DNA of 64,000 nucleotides, taken from NCBI GenBank assembly GCA_019359115.1, contig JAHHHW010000143.1, positions 61,825 through 125,824 on the forward strand, in the 5' to 3' direction. Below are positions 56,701 to 64,000 of the stretch, piece after piece. Source of the DNA: Pelatocladus maniniholoensis HA4357-MV3. GTDB lineage: Bacteria; Cyanobacteriota; Cyanobacteriia; Cyanobacteriales; Nostocaceae. The position numbers and the translations under genes were made by a program. Below the pieces are notes generated by a model. That model made no database searches. It was not told the origin of the DNA and saw nothing but the letters and a program-made list of their open reading frames with translations. The number at the start of each line of letters is the position of its first letter. The first letter of the stretch is position 1.

Positions 56701-56907
56701 AACCTTGATTTTTCAGTCTAGTTAATTACGTAATCGTGACAGTTTTCTCTAAAATTATTGTTGCAGATTTAATGATAAACCTTACTTTTTGTTTATCTTG
56801 ACCAGGACTTACGCAACTACACCCGGATTTCTCACAAGTGGGTGGGGAGTGTGGGGGGTTCTACGCACTCTTCAAATTCACGTTCTCACAAAAATTGTTT
56901 GTTCTCA

Positions 56908-57348
56908 TCCATAGAGAACATCAAAGCGTTTGTTCAATACGTTTCAACGTTGCTTATTAACCTTTCTCCATCCATAGAGAACATTAAAGCGTTTGTTCAA
57001 TACGTTTCAACGTTGCTTATTAACCTTTCTCCATCCATAGAGAACATCAAAGTGTTTGTTCAATACGTTTCAACGTTGCTTATTAACCTTTCTCCATCCA
57101 TAGAGAACATTAAAGCGTTTGTTCAATACGTTTCAACGTTGCTTATTAACCTTTCTCCATCCATAGAGAACATCAAAGTGTTTGTTCAATACGTTTCAAC
57201 GTTGCTTATTAACCTTTCTCCATCCATAGAGAACATCAAAGTGTTTGTTCAATACGTTTCAACGTTGCTTATTAACCTTTCTCCATCCATAGAGAACATT
57301 AAAGCGTTTGTTCAATACGTTTCAACGTTGCTTATTAATGAGAACCCA
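56908..57348. repeat. 63-bp tandem repeat, seven contiguous units
   Basis: Seven units of 63 bases with very little variation, mainly AACATTAAAGCG against AACATCAAAGTG. No spacers separate them, so it is not a CRISPR array. Each unit contains the partly palindromic GAACATTAAAGCGTTTGTTC and CAACGTTG. The last unit breaks off at CTTATTAATGAGAAC. Confidence 0.95.
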
Positions 57349-57459
57349 TTAACCACAAACGTGAGAGCGATGCTGCAAAGCAGCCGCTACGCGATCGCAA
57401 ATAACACATAAGGGACAGTTGCACAGCGACGCATCTCATCCTTTAGTGGAAGTTTAAAA

Positions 57460-57740
57460 TCCCCGTAGACTGGAAGTCTGGGGCTAGACAAACTAAGTCC
57501 GCCTGCGCGGACTATAGCACTTCTGACTCGATTGCAATACAGTCGGAACCCCACCCCGGCTTTGCTGACGCAAAACCTCCCCTAAGCGCGTGCGCTTAGG
57601 GGATTAAGGGGTGGGGTTGGGGTACGTATTGGACACAACCGAGAACTACTATAATTGCAGCCTGCGTAGGCAGGCTATGTTCGTGTAGCTGCGACTTCTA
57701 GTCGCCGGGTATTTTTCAAAAAATTGGGATGCTCCCAGTT
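57460..57740. repeat. Hairpin-rich repeat block with relict element ends
   Basis: Several short palindromes follow each other: AGTCCGCCTGCGCGGACT, CCCCTAAGCGCGTGCGCTTAGGGG, GCCTGCGTAGGCAGGC and GCGACTTCTAGTCGC. Near the right end is TTTTCAAAAAATTGGGATGCTCCC, identical to one end of the 30.2- and 47.7-kb element family, without a visible partner end. A stack of decayed or nested mini-elements. Confidence 0.7.
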
Positions 57741-57749
57741 GAGATGCGT

Positions 57750-59336
57750 TCAAATCTCGTCCATCTGCTTTTTGTTTTTCCCAATCATCACCAAAGCAAC
57801 GATCGCACTTGCGCTTGCCAACACCACAGCAATAAACATCACTAAGCGAAAGCTATCCACAAACGCCCAAGCGATCGCATCTTTTAATTTTGCATTTATT
57901 TCAGTACTCACACCCGCAGGTATTTCCGCACCCGCTAGCTTGACACGTTCGTTATCCAAGAGTTTTTGCACTTCGGGCGATATACCTAAAGCCGTCATTT
58001 GCTGATTAAGACTGCGATTGAAAGTATTGAAGACAAATATGTTAAATACTGCGATCGCTAATAACCCAGCCGTACGCGCAACAGCATTGTTAATCCCGGA
58101 AGCAATACCAGCTTGGCGTTGCTTGACTGCACCCATAACGGTTGTTGTCAAGGGGGCAACGCTAATTGCCATACCCAAACCTAATACCAGTATGGCAGGG
58201 AAAAAGGTTGTCCAGTAATTACTGTTAATTCCTGGAGTAGCAAATAAAGCAAACCCCAAAGCGGCTATTACCGGGCCAATTGTTAACGGAAGCTTGGCAC
58301 CGTAGCGACTCACCAATCCTCCAGACCAGCGCGAAAGAAAAAACATGATTAAAATAAATGGCAAGAATACCGCACCAGCAGCCGTAGCTGAGTAGCCTTG
58401 CACTTGAATTAAATTGAACGGAACAAAGTAAAATACTCCACCTAAAGCCGAGTAAAGCAGCAATGTGAGCAAATTTGCACCGCTAAAGGTACGTGATTTA
58501 AATAAAGATAAGGGCATCATGGGAGTGCGTCTATTGGCTTCGACAAAAATAAACGCACTCAGAATTAGTACGCCACCTACTAAGCAGCTCAGAACTAGGG
58601 GATGAAATAATCCCAGATGAGATGATTCGATGAGTCCATATACTATTACCCCTAAACCAAAGGTTACTAAAGCTGCTCCCCACCAATCCAGTCTTGCTGA
58701 CTCTTCATCGCGGCTTTCTGGCACGCGCCAAAACAAAATACCGAGTACGATCGCAGCTAGTGGCACATTGAGAAAAAATATCCAGCGCCAAGAAGAATTT
58801 TCAACTAACCAACCACCCAAAACTGGGCCAAGTGCTGAGGTAATGGCTGTCAAACCTGACCAAGTACCAATTGCTTGTCCGCGTTGTGCTTCATTAAACG
58901 AGGCGCTGATTATTGCTAAACTTCCTGGAACTAACAATGCACCACCAATTCCCTGAACAGCCCTGGCAATAATTAGCTGATTCACATTTGGCGACAAACC
59001 GCACCAAATCGAGGCTAAGGCAAATAGTCCAATACCATAAGCAAAGATCAGTCTTCGCCCAAAGCGATCGCCTAATGATCCACCAACCAAGATTAAGGCA
59101 GCAAGAAACAAAGCATAGGATTCAACAATCCACTGCACATCAGTAGTGGTGGCGTTTAACTGTGATTGCAATACCGGAAGTGCCACATTGACGACAGTAC
59201 CATCAATCATTGCCATGCTTGAACCGAGAATTGTTGCCGCTAGTACCCACCTGCCAACATTCCTGGAACAAGGAGCAGTGCATGGTGCTGAACGAATCAC
59301 TCCTTCATCGCATGGCTGTTTAATGATGTTAGCCAT
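57750..59336 (-). CDS. MFS multidrug exporter, DHA2 (EmrB/QacA) family
   Basis: 528 residues, 14 membrane helices expected. Signature motifs: TVVNVALPVLQSQLNATTTD in TM1, GGSLGDRFGRRLIFAYGIGL (motif A) and GLTAITSALGPVLGGWLVE (motif C, antiporter). It ejects hydrophobic compounds in exchange for protons. No MFP partner (EmrA) is adjacent. The N-terminus has an unusual three-Cys segment (CTAPCSRN) before TM1. Intact. Confidence 0.93.
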   Translation of the reverse strand: MANIIKQPCDEGVIRSAPCTAPCSRNVGRWVLAATILGSSMAMIDGTVVNVALPVLQSQLNATTTDVQWIVESYALFLAALILVGGSLGDRFGRRLIFAYGIGLFALASIWCGLSPNVNQLIIARAVQGIGGALLVPGSLAIISASFNEAQRGQAIGTWSGLTAITSALGPVLGGWLVENSSWRWIFFLNVPLAAIVLGILFWRVPESRDEESARLDWWGAALVTFGLGVIVYGLIESSHLGLFHPLVLSCLVGGVLILSAFIFVEANRRTPMMPLSLFKSRTFSGANLLTLLLYSALGGVFYFVPFNLIQVQGYSATAAGAVFLPFILIMFFLSRWSGGLVSRYGAKLPLTIGPVIAALGFALFATPGINSNYWTTFFPAILVLGLGMAISVAPLTTTVMGAVKQRQAGIASGINNAVARTAGLLAIAVFNIFVFNTFNRSLNQQMTALGISPEVQKLLDNERVKLAGAEIPAGVSTEINAKLKDAIAWAFVDSFRLVMFIAVVLASASAIVALVMIGKNKKQMDEI

Positions 59337-59433
59337 CTTAAGCTATAAAAAACACTATTCCCAAATTGTACCGACACTTATGATACATTTGAGCGATAAA
59401 TTTATTACTCAGCCGAGGTTGGCGATCGCACTG

Positions 59434-60978
59434 TCAAAACTTCGTCAACAATCCCAAAAAGCGCTTAGTATTTGGTGTCAACAGTGTCCGTCGATAAGCA
59501 TCCGCCGCTTTCTTAATCCCTTCTGCTTGTGTCGGGTAAGGATGAATGACGCTACTCATTTTACTCAAACCAATTTTATTCACAATTGCTGTGGTGACTT
59601 CGGAAATCATTTCACCTCCATGACGGGCGACAATAGTTGCACCGATAATTTGATCTGATCCTTTTTTGTGGAGGATTTTAACAAAACCATCTTCTTCACC
59701 ATCTGCGATCGCTCGATCTACACTACTAAAAGGTATCTTGATCGTATTTACATCAATGCCTTTTTCCTGGGCTTGTTGTTCATACATCCCCACATGGGCA
59801 ATTTCTGGATCAGTATACGTTACCCACGGCATGACTAAATTACTAAGTTTATAACGTCCCAAACCAAAGGGAGAAAATAAAGTATTCTTAATGACTATCC
59901 GCGCCGCTGCATCCGCAGCATGAGTAAATTTCCAATCCATGCAGATATCACCAGCAGCATAAATCTTGGGGTTGGTGGTTTGCAAATAATCATTCACCAT
60001 TACACCCCGTTGCTGATCATATTCCACGCCTACAGTTTCTAAATTCAAACCTTCTACATTCGGAACACGCCCCGCACCTGCTAAAATTTCATCTACTGTC
60101 ACACAATCTTCTTGACCATCACAGCTAAAATAAAGCTTCTTGCCTTCACCAGTTTTTTCCACTCGCTGCATTTGGCAATTTAAAACCAAACGAATTCCTT
60201 CTTTAATAAAAACATTTTGGACAATTTCGGCAGCATCAGCATCTTCTTTATTAAGAATATGGGAACCGCGATGGAAAAGCACAACTTCACAACCCAAGCG
60301 TCGGAATGCTTGTGCCAATTCGCAACCAATCGGCCCACCACCAATTACCGCCAAACGTCGTGGTCTTTGGGTGAGAGAAAAAACTGTCTCGTTAGTTAAA
60401 TAACCTGCTTCTTCAATTCCTAGAATCGAAAGACGCGCCGCCCTTGCACCTGTAGCAATTACAGCTTTTTTAAAGTTGAGAGTTTTGTCACCAACCACTA
60501 CAGTATTATTATTAGAAAAACTAGCGCTACCCAAAAAGACATCAACTCCCAGCTTTTGAAAACGTTCCGCCGAGTCGTGATGGCTAATACCAGCACGCAG
60601 CTTTCGCATTCTTTCCATCACTGCGGGAAAATCCACATCGATGTGTTGGGGAATGTTAACTCCAAAGTTTCTCGCCTTCCACATCTCACCCACAACTCGC
60701 GCCGACCGAATTACACACTTTGATGGTACGCAACCCACATTCAAGCAATCTCCACCCATGAGATGTTTTTCAATCAACGCCACCTTCAAACCTAAACCCA
60801 AACCCGCCGCACCCGCAGCCACCACCAATCCCGCCGTACCCGCACCAATCACAACCAAGTCATAACAATCAGCAGGCTTGGGATTCATCCAATCAGGTGG
60901 ATGCACGTAGGAAACAAGCCTTTGATTATACTCATCTAATGGGCGAATTATGACTTTTTGAAATTCAGAATTAGACAT
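59434..60978 (-). CDS. Mercuric-reductase-like pyridine nucleotide-disulfide oxidoreductase
   Basis: 514 residues. FAD motif VVIGAGTAGLVVAAGAAGLG near 45; the redox-active disulfide in GGDCLNVGCVPSKCVIRSAR near 75; NAD(P) motif LAVIGGGPIGCELAQAF near 212; and the C-terminal His-Glu pair in VIHPYPTQAEGIKKAAD near 480. The C-terminal vicinal Cys pair of true MerA is absent (ends FLGLLTKF), so mercury is not the likely substrate. It is followed 90 bases downstream... on the same strand by no partner, but the TVP38 gene lies immediately upstream (gap 90 bases), a pairing often seen in cyanobacteria. Function unknown. Confidence 0.88.
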   Translation of the reverse strand: MSNSEFQKVIIRPLDEYNQRLVSYVHPPDWMNPKPADCYDLVVIGAGTAGLVVAAGAAGLGLGLKVALIEKHLMGGDCLNVGCVPSKCVIRSARVVGEMWKARNFGVNIPQHIDVDFPAVMERMRKLRAGISHHDSAERFQKLGVDVFLGSASFSNNNTVVVGDKTLNFKKAVIATGARAARLSILGIEEAGYLTNETVFSLTQRPRRLAVIGGGPIGCELAQAFRRLGCEVVLFHRGSHILNKEDADAAEIVQNVFIKEGIRLVLNCQMQRVEKTGEGKKLYFSCDGQEDCVTVDEILAGAGRVPNVEGLNLETVGVEYDQQRGVMVNDYLQTTNPKIYAAGDICMDWKFTHAADAAARIVIKNTLFSPFGLGRYKLSNLVMPWVTYTDPEIAHVGMYEQQAQEKGIDVNTIKIPFSSVDRAIADGEEDGFVKILHKKGSDQIIGATIVARHGGEMISEVTTAIVNKIGLSKMSSVIHPYPTQAEGIKKAADAYRRTLLTPNTKRFLGLLTKF

Positions 60979-61068
60979 TTCTATAACCTCTTTAAGTGCG
61001 CCTAAGAAAGTTCTTTTGTGGACTCTTCAGAAATCCCCGCGTATGCGCGACCGGGGAAGCTTAAATTC

Positions 61069-61836
61069 CTACAAAACCTCCTGTTCAAGGGCTTTTCTCG
61101 CAATCCGGGTAACATAAATTGTGACTGCAACTGTGGCAATAAAACCTATAATCCTAATTGCCCATTGCACTGTCGGGTTAGTTGGTTGAGTTTGTGTACC
61201 GATCATGGCAAGATTTCCGGCTAGGGAACCAATGTAAACATACATAATTGTTCCAGGGATCATGCCTACAGAACCAATAAAGTAGTCTTTGAGGGAAACG
61301 TCGGTGACACCGAAGGCATAGTTTAATAAATTAAAAGGAAATATGGGGGAAAGTCGGGTTAATAGAACTATTTTGAGTCCTTCTCTACCGACCGCGTGGT
61401 CAATGGCGGCAAATTTTTTGTTATCTGCGATTTTTTTAGCTACCCAGTTTCTGGCTAGGTAACGTCCAACTAGGAAAGCAGCTGTTGCACCTAAAGTTGC
61501 ACCAACAAATACGTAGATGGAACCCCAAATTACACCGAAGACGACGCCTGCACCTAAAGTAAGGATGGAACCTGGTAAAAAAGCGACTGTGGCGATGATG
61601 TAGAGAGCAATAAATGCGATCGCTCCTACTGTACCTAAACTATCTATCCACTGCAAGGCGTTTCGCAACCATTCTTGAGGATTAAATCCTGGACTTTTTA
61701 CAGCTTCTTCTGCTAATGCAGAGTTTGTGTTTAGACAAAAAATAAAGATCAATACAAATAAGGTGAAAAAAGTTTGTTTGAAGAATTTATCCGATTTTTG
61801 GGATTTGAGTTTATTTGCTAAAGTTTGATTTTTCAT
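61069..61836 (-). CDS. TVP38/TMEM64 family membrane protein (VTT domain)
   Basis: 255 residues. After a signal-like anchor (FFTLFVLIFIFCLNTNSALA) comes the DedA/VTT core: FLPGSILTLGAGVVFGVIWG, VGATLGATAAFLVGRYLAR, LTRLSPIFPFNLLNYAFG and IPGTIMYVYIGSLAG. Relatives scramble lipids or support membrane transport; this one's cargo is unknown. It is the first gene of a pair with the disulfide oxidoreductase (90 bases downstream on the same strand), which suggests a joint role in membrane redox chemistry. Confidence 0.92.
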   Translation of the reverse strand: MKNQTLANKLKSQKSDKFFKQTFFTLFVLIFIFCLNTNSALAEEAVKSPGFNPQEWLRNALQWIDSLGTVGAIAFIALYIIATVAFLPGSILTLGAGVVFGVIWGSIYVFVGATLGATAAFLVGRYLARNWVAKKIADNKKFAAIDHAVGREGLKIVLLTRLSPIFPFNLLNYAFGVTDVSLKDYFIGSVGMIPGTIMYVYIGSLAGNLAMIGTQTQPTNPTVQWAIRIIGFIATVAVTIYVTRIARKALEQEVL

Positions 61837-61942
61837 GAGTGGTAAGTATTAATTAAGAAGTCATTTATAAGTAAATATTAAGGTAAGGATTCAGGTGGTG
61901 GGGTATTGACAAGTGTGAGATTGGAAGCAGAATATAGCAATT

Positions 61943-62098
61943 ATGGAAAAAAACCTGCCACCAAAGCTAGACAGTGAAACCTTAAAACAGTTGGCGACAG
62001 AGCAACTGGTAGAGATTATCATTGAGCAGGCGAGCGCTATAGAGCAGTTAAAATCCAGAGTAATAGAACTAGAAATTATAACATCTCCAAAATACTAA
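61943..62098 (+). pseudogene. IS66-type transposase, N-terminal remnant
   Basis: A 51-codon frame MEKNLPPKLDSETLKQLATE, then QLVEIIIEQASAIEQLKSRV, matches my memory of the leucine-zipper-like N-terminus of cyanobacterial IS66-family transposases, which continue for over 400 more residues. Here the frame ends after IELE with ITSPKY and a stop. No catalytic DDE region follows. The nearby ACTTGCGTAAGTCCTA may be part of an old terminus. Confidence 0.65.
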
Positions 62099-62223
62099 GA
62101 TTTTGTGGTAAAAGAACATCAAGTGAAGTTTTTTGACACAAAATATGAGTGACTCTAAAAGTGACACTTGCGTAAGTCCTAAAGTAAAATTCAGACAAAA
62201 GCGATCGCCCTAGTCTGAGAATA

Positions 62224-62619
62224 CTACTGAGTGTTTTTTTGAGGCTGGTTAGAAAATGAACACTGTACAGTAACTTTGAGATTGCTTTCGGCTGTACCTT
62301 TAGTTATGTAGGGAATACCCGCTTCACCACCTACTTTAATTCCAAATTCAAGAGTGACTTTATCAATATCAGCGATCGCAATTCTTTTAAAAGCATTCAG
62401 TGTATAAACAGTGTAAGCCCGGATTGTGCCTTCTATGGCTTGGAAGTTTTGTACTACCTGTTTTTGAGCTGCATCAGGATTCCATCCTTTATCGATGAGG
62501 ACTTCTTCTTCTCCCTCTGGGGAAACTTCGATACTAACTGGCGGAGCATCGACGTTATCTGTAGCTTCAATGTAAATTATCGTACCGTCTTCTAATTGGA
62601 TAGGTGTGAGTTGAGGCAT
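62224..62619 (-). CDS. Trypsin-co-occurring domain 1 (trypco1, CU044_2847-like) protein
   Basis: 131 residues: LTPIQLEDGTIIYIEATDNV, then QNFQAIEGTIRAYTVYTLNA and VTLEFGIKVGGEAGIPYITK, ending in a beta strand and an acidic/Gln tail. This is the pattern of the short family annotated CU044_2847 or trypco1, which accompanies trypsin-like, caspase-like and STAND NTPase genes in predicted conflict systems. It is small, cytosolic, and divergent (121-base spacer) from the caspase/NTPase gene, the association expected for this family. Its biochemical role is unknown. Confidence 0.8.
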   Translation of the reverse strand: MPQLTPIQLEDGTIIYIEATDNVDAPPVSIEVSPEGEEEVLIDKGWNPDAAQKQVVQNFQAIEGTIRAYTVYTLNAFKRIAIADIDKVTLEFGIKVGGEAGIPYITKGTAESNLKVTVQCSFSNQPQKNTQ

Positions 62620-62740
62620 GAGATAAATATTGAATTAAAGAATTGTTTAAATGATGGCTACAATATTTTTCCGTAAAATACAGTAAATTTTCTGTAGAAA
62701 CTAGAAATATTTTGGCACAACTATCATAGGACTTTGCAGG

Positions 62741-63886
62741 ATGAGTCGAGATGCTTTAGTGGTGGGAATTAATATGTATGACCGCTTAAGATGTCTCAAT
62801 GCGCCTGCTGCGGATGCAGAAGCAGTGGCTCAAATCTTACAACAATATGGGGATTTTCAAGTCACACGACGACTACCTGCCGTGAAGGATAAGGCAAACT
62901 ATACAATTCGTGTAGGGCAGGAAAATAAAGTTAGTTTAACTAAGTTAGAAGAAGAGATCGTTCAATTATTTAAGCCAGATGGGAAGCCGCCAGATACAGC
63001 GCTGCTATATTTTTCTGGTCATGGGTTGCGAAAAAATGTCGGAATTCAGGAAGGCTTTTTAGCGACGAGTGAAGTTAATCCTGACGCTGGTAATTGGGGA
63101 CTATCTCTACAATGGCTGCGGCGACTGCTGCAAGAAAGTGAAGTTAGACAACAAATTGTGATTTTGGATTGCTGCCATAGCGGAGAAGTGCTAAATTTTG
63201 CAGAGGCAGATCCAGGAGATAGAGGTAAAGGCAGAGATAGGTGTTTTATTGCTGCTTCTCGTTCCTTTGAAGTAGCCTATGAGGATATTAATAGCAAACA
63301 CAGCGTTTTCACCGCCGCACTTCTTGCAGGTTTAGAACCAAAACAAGACCGTTGGGTGAGCAATTACACTTTAGTAGACTTTCTCAACCAAGCACATCAC
63401 CCCTTTCCCCAGCGTCCGATTTTTGCAAACTCTGGTGAGGCAATTAATCTTACCCGCAAGTGGGACACATCTATTATCAACTCTACTGTAGTTAAATCAG
63501 CTATCTGTCCTTACAAAGGTTTGTCTTATTTTGATTGCATTGAGGAAGATGCCAAGTTATTTTATGGCAGAACAGCGTTAACAGACGAATTATTAGAAAA
63601 AGTGCGTTCTGGAAATTTCCTGGCTGTGTTGGGAGCCTCAGGAAGTGGTAAATCTAGTGTTGTCAGAGCGGGTTTGCTTTATCAATTAAAATTAGGACGC
63701 AGGTTATCGAATAGCGATACTTGGCTGTTGAAAGTTTTTCGACCAGGTGTTAATCCTTTGCAAAGTTTAGCACTGGCTTTTGTGGAGTTGGGTTTATCAG
63801 ACGTTGAACGAGCCTCACAATTAGCTACAGCTGAAGACTTAATTAAAAAAGGAGCCGTTGGTTTAGAACAATTGATTACATGGTGA
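62741..63886 (+). CDS. Caspase (peptidase C14)-STAND NTPase protein, C-terminally truncated
   Basis: 381 residues. Residues 1-235 are a caspase-like protease with His94 in LLYFSGHG and Cys145 in VILDCCHSGE; it would cut after Arg/Lys or Asp. Residues 256-381 start a novel STAND ATPase module: CPYKGLSYFDCIEEDAKLFY, then VLGASGSGKSSVVRAGLLY (Walker A at 298-305). The frame ends at 381 before any Walker B, and the WD40 or TPR sensor repeats usual for such proteins are missing. The sequence after the stop is AT-rich and non-coding, so the gene is cut by an insertion or deletion, or the rest lies beyond the window. The caspase part could still fold. Confidence 0.85.
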   Translation: MSRDALVVGINMYDRLRCLNAPAADAEAVAQILQQYGDFQVTRRLPAVKDKANYTIRVGQENKVSLTKLEEEIVQLFKPDGKPPDTALLYFSGHGLRKNVGIQEGFLATSEVNPDAGNWGLSLQWLRRLLQESEVRQQIVILDCCHSGEVLNFAEADPGDRGKGRDRCFIAASRSFEVAYEDINSKHSVFTAALLAGLEPKQDRWVSNYTLVDFLNQAHHPFPQRPIFANSGEAINLTRKWDTSIINSTVVKSAICPYKGLSYFDCIEEDAKLFYGRTALTDELLEKVRSGNFLAVLGASGSGKSSVVRAGLLYQLKLGRRLSNSDTWLLKVFRPGVNPLQSLALAFVELGLSDVERASQLATAEDLIKKGAVGLEQLITW

Positions 63887-64000
63887 TTCCTGAGTAGAAG
63901 TAAATAATAATACACATAAATATTCAGTAAACCCGCATTTAGAAATAAACCTGTGTGACGAAGATGGTGAGGCTAAAGTGCTGAGAAAAAATTGATTTCA
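63887..64000. other. AT-rich end of the window
   Basis: 114 bases without coding signs in any frame after the abrupt end of the caspase/NTPase gene; no continuation of the ATPase domain is seen in another frame. It could be the left end of an inserted element. Confidence 0.4.

Larger units (their letters stand above)
56701..57749. other. Repeat-dominated spacer
   Basis: About 1050 bases without a real gene. It holds the dispersed words GGACTTACGCAACTACACCCGGATTTCTCACAA, the 63-bp tandem array (56908-57348), and a hairpin-rich block (about 57460-57740). A 189-codon frame across the array is open only because 63 is a multiple of three. Confidence 0.75.

Noticed and set aside
56908..57348. CRISPR-like array
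   Set aside because: The 63-bp units are directly adjacent without unique spacers and no cas gene is present.
56842..57411. 189-codon frame across the 63-bp array
   Set aside because: The period is a multiple of three, which keeps a frame open; no ribosome site or non-repeat protein domain.
59434..60978. Mercury resistance (merA)
   Set aside because: The C-terminal vicinal Cys pair and the other mer genes are missing; the gene is paired with a TVP38 protein instead.

Overview
The window looks like the chromosome of a filamentous, probably heterocyst-forming nitrogen-fixing cyanobacterium (Nostocales-like). The evidence is dense HIP1 octamers (GCGATCGC) in genes and spacers, a stand-alone nifH, a nifP/nifV/nifZ/nifT cluster, the inorganic-carbon genes sbtA/sbtB with a beta carbonic anhydrase, several cyanobacteria-typical small families (DUF2949, DUF3598), and many palindromic repeats. 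No rRNA, tRNA, CRISPR array or intact transposase was found.

Layout. 1-3.4 kb: an AIF/Rieske-type flavoprotein reductase open at the left edge, a GMC oxidoreductase and a glycine-zipper protein. 4.3-5.2 kb: nifH, solitary. 5.7-10 kb: a two-gene chemotaxis-like pair (triple-GAF MCP; CheW-REC protein without a kinase). 10.5-14.5 kb: a VOC protein, then a redox-signalling operon (REC-thioredoxin-reductase fusion, small protein, cNMP-binding histidine kinase). 14.6-16.6 kb: a small orphan protein, an alcohol dehydrogenase pseudogene and an aldo/keto reductase. 17-21.2 kb (minus): the nif accessory cluster nifP - two small ORFs - a possible membrane micro-ORF - nifV - nifZ - nifT - a [2Fe-2S] protein. 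21.8-30.1 kb: a secreted Tyr/Arg/Asp-rich protein, methyltransferase, LD-carboxypeptidase, nitrilase-fold protein, aldehyde dehydrogenase, membrane protein, DUF3598 protein and hisS. 30-32 kb: repeats, a broken Rieske gene and two tandemly duplicated double-glycine leader peptides. 32-39.5 kb: NarL-type regulator, CPA2 antiporter and RND/MFP efflux genes. 40-43.9 kb: an orphan IS605-like RNA remnant beside a large membrane-linked HEAT-repeat/NACHT-like NTPase. 44-46 kb: operon sbtA-sbtB-carbonic anhydrase. 46.6-56.7 kb: PAP2 phosphatase, GH10-like hydrolase, aldo/keto reductase, NYN protein, a large repeat protein, Hsp33 and an HtrA protease. 57-62 kb: tandem repeats, MFS exporter, and a disulfide-oxidoreductase/TVP38 pair. 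62-64 kb: an IS66 remnant, a trypco1-like protein and a divergent caspase/NTPase gene cut short.

The nif genes supply Fe protein, homocitrate and cofactor or cysteine support. The sbt operon supplies bicarbonate uptake with its PII-like control. The REC-TrxR/histidine kinase operon and the MCP pair are signalling units. The two features most likely to reward study are the HEAT-NACHT protein and the trypco1/caspase-NTPase locus, both of which resemble conflict or programmed-death modules.

Spacers are unusually informative. One complete 115-bp mini-element with 13-bp inverted ends and a 10-bp target duplication is at 3.8 kb. Two copies of a second family with 9-bp target duplications are at 30.2 and 47.7 kb, and the latter sits inside a relict of the first family. 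There are also a 103-bp perfect inverted repeat pair 11.8 kb apart, two minisatellites (21 and 63 bp), and two or three IS200/IS605-type right ends without any tnpB. All family names come from reading the sequence and from memory; no database search was possible.
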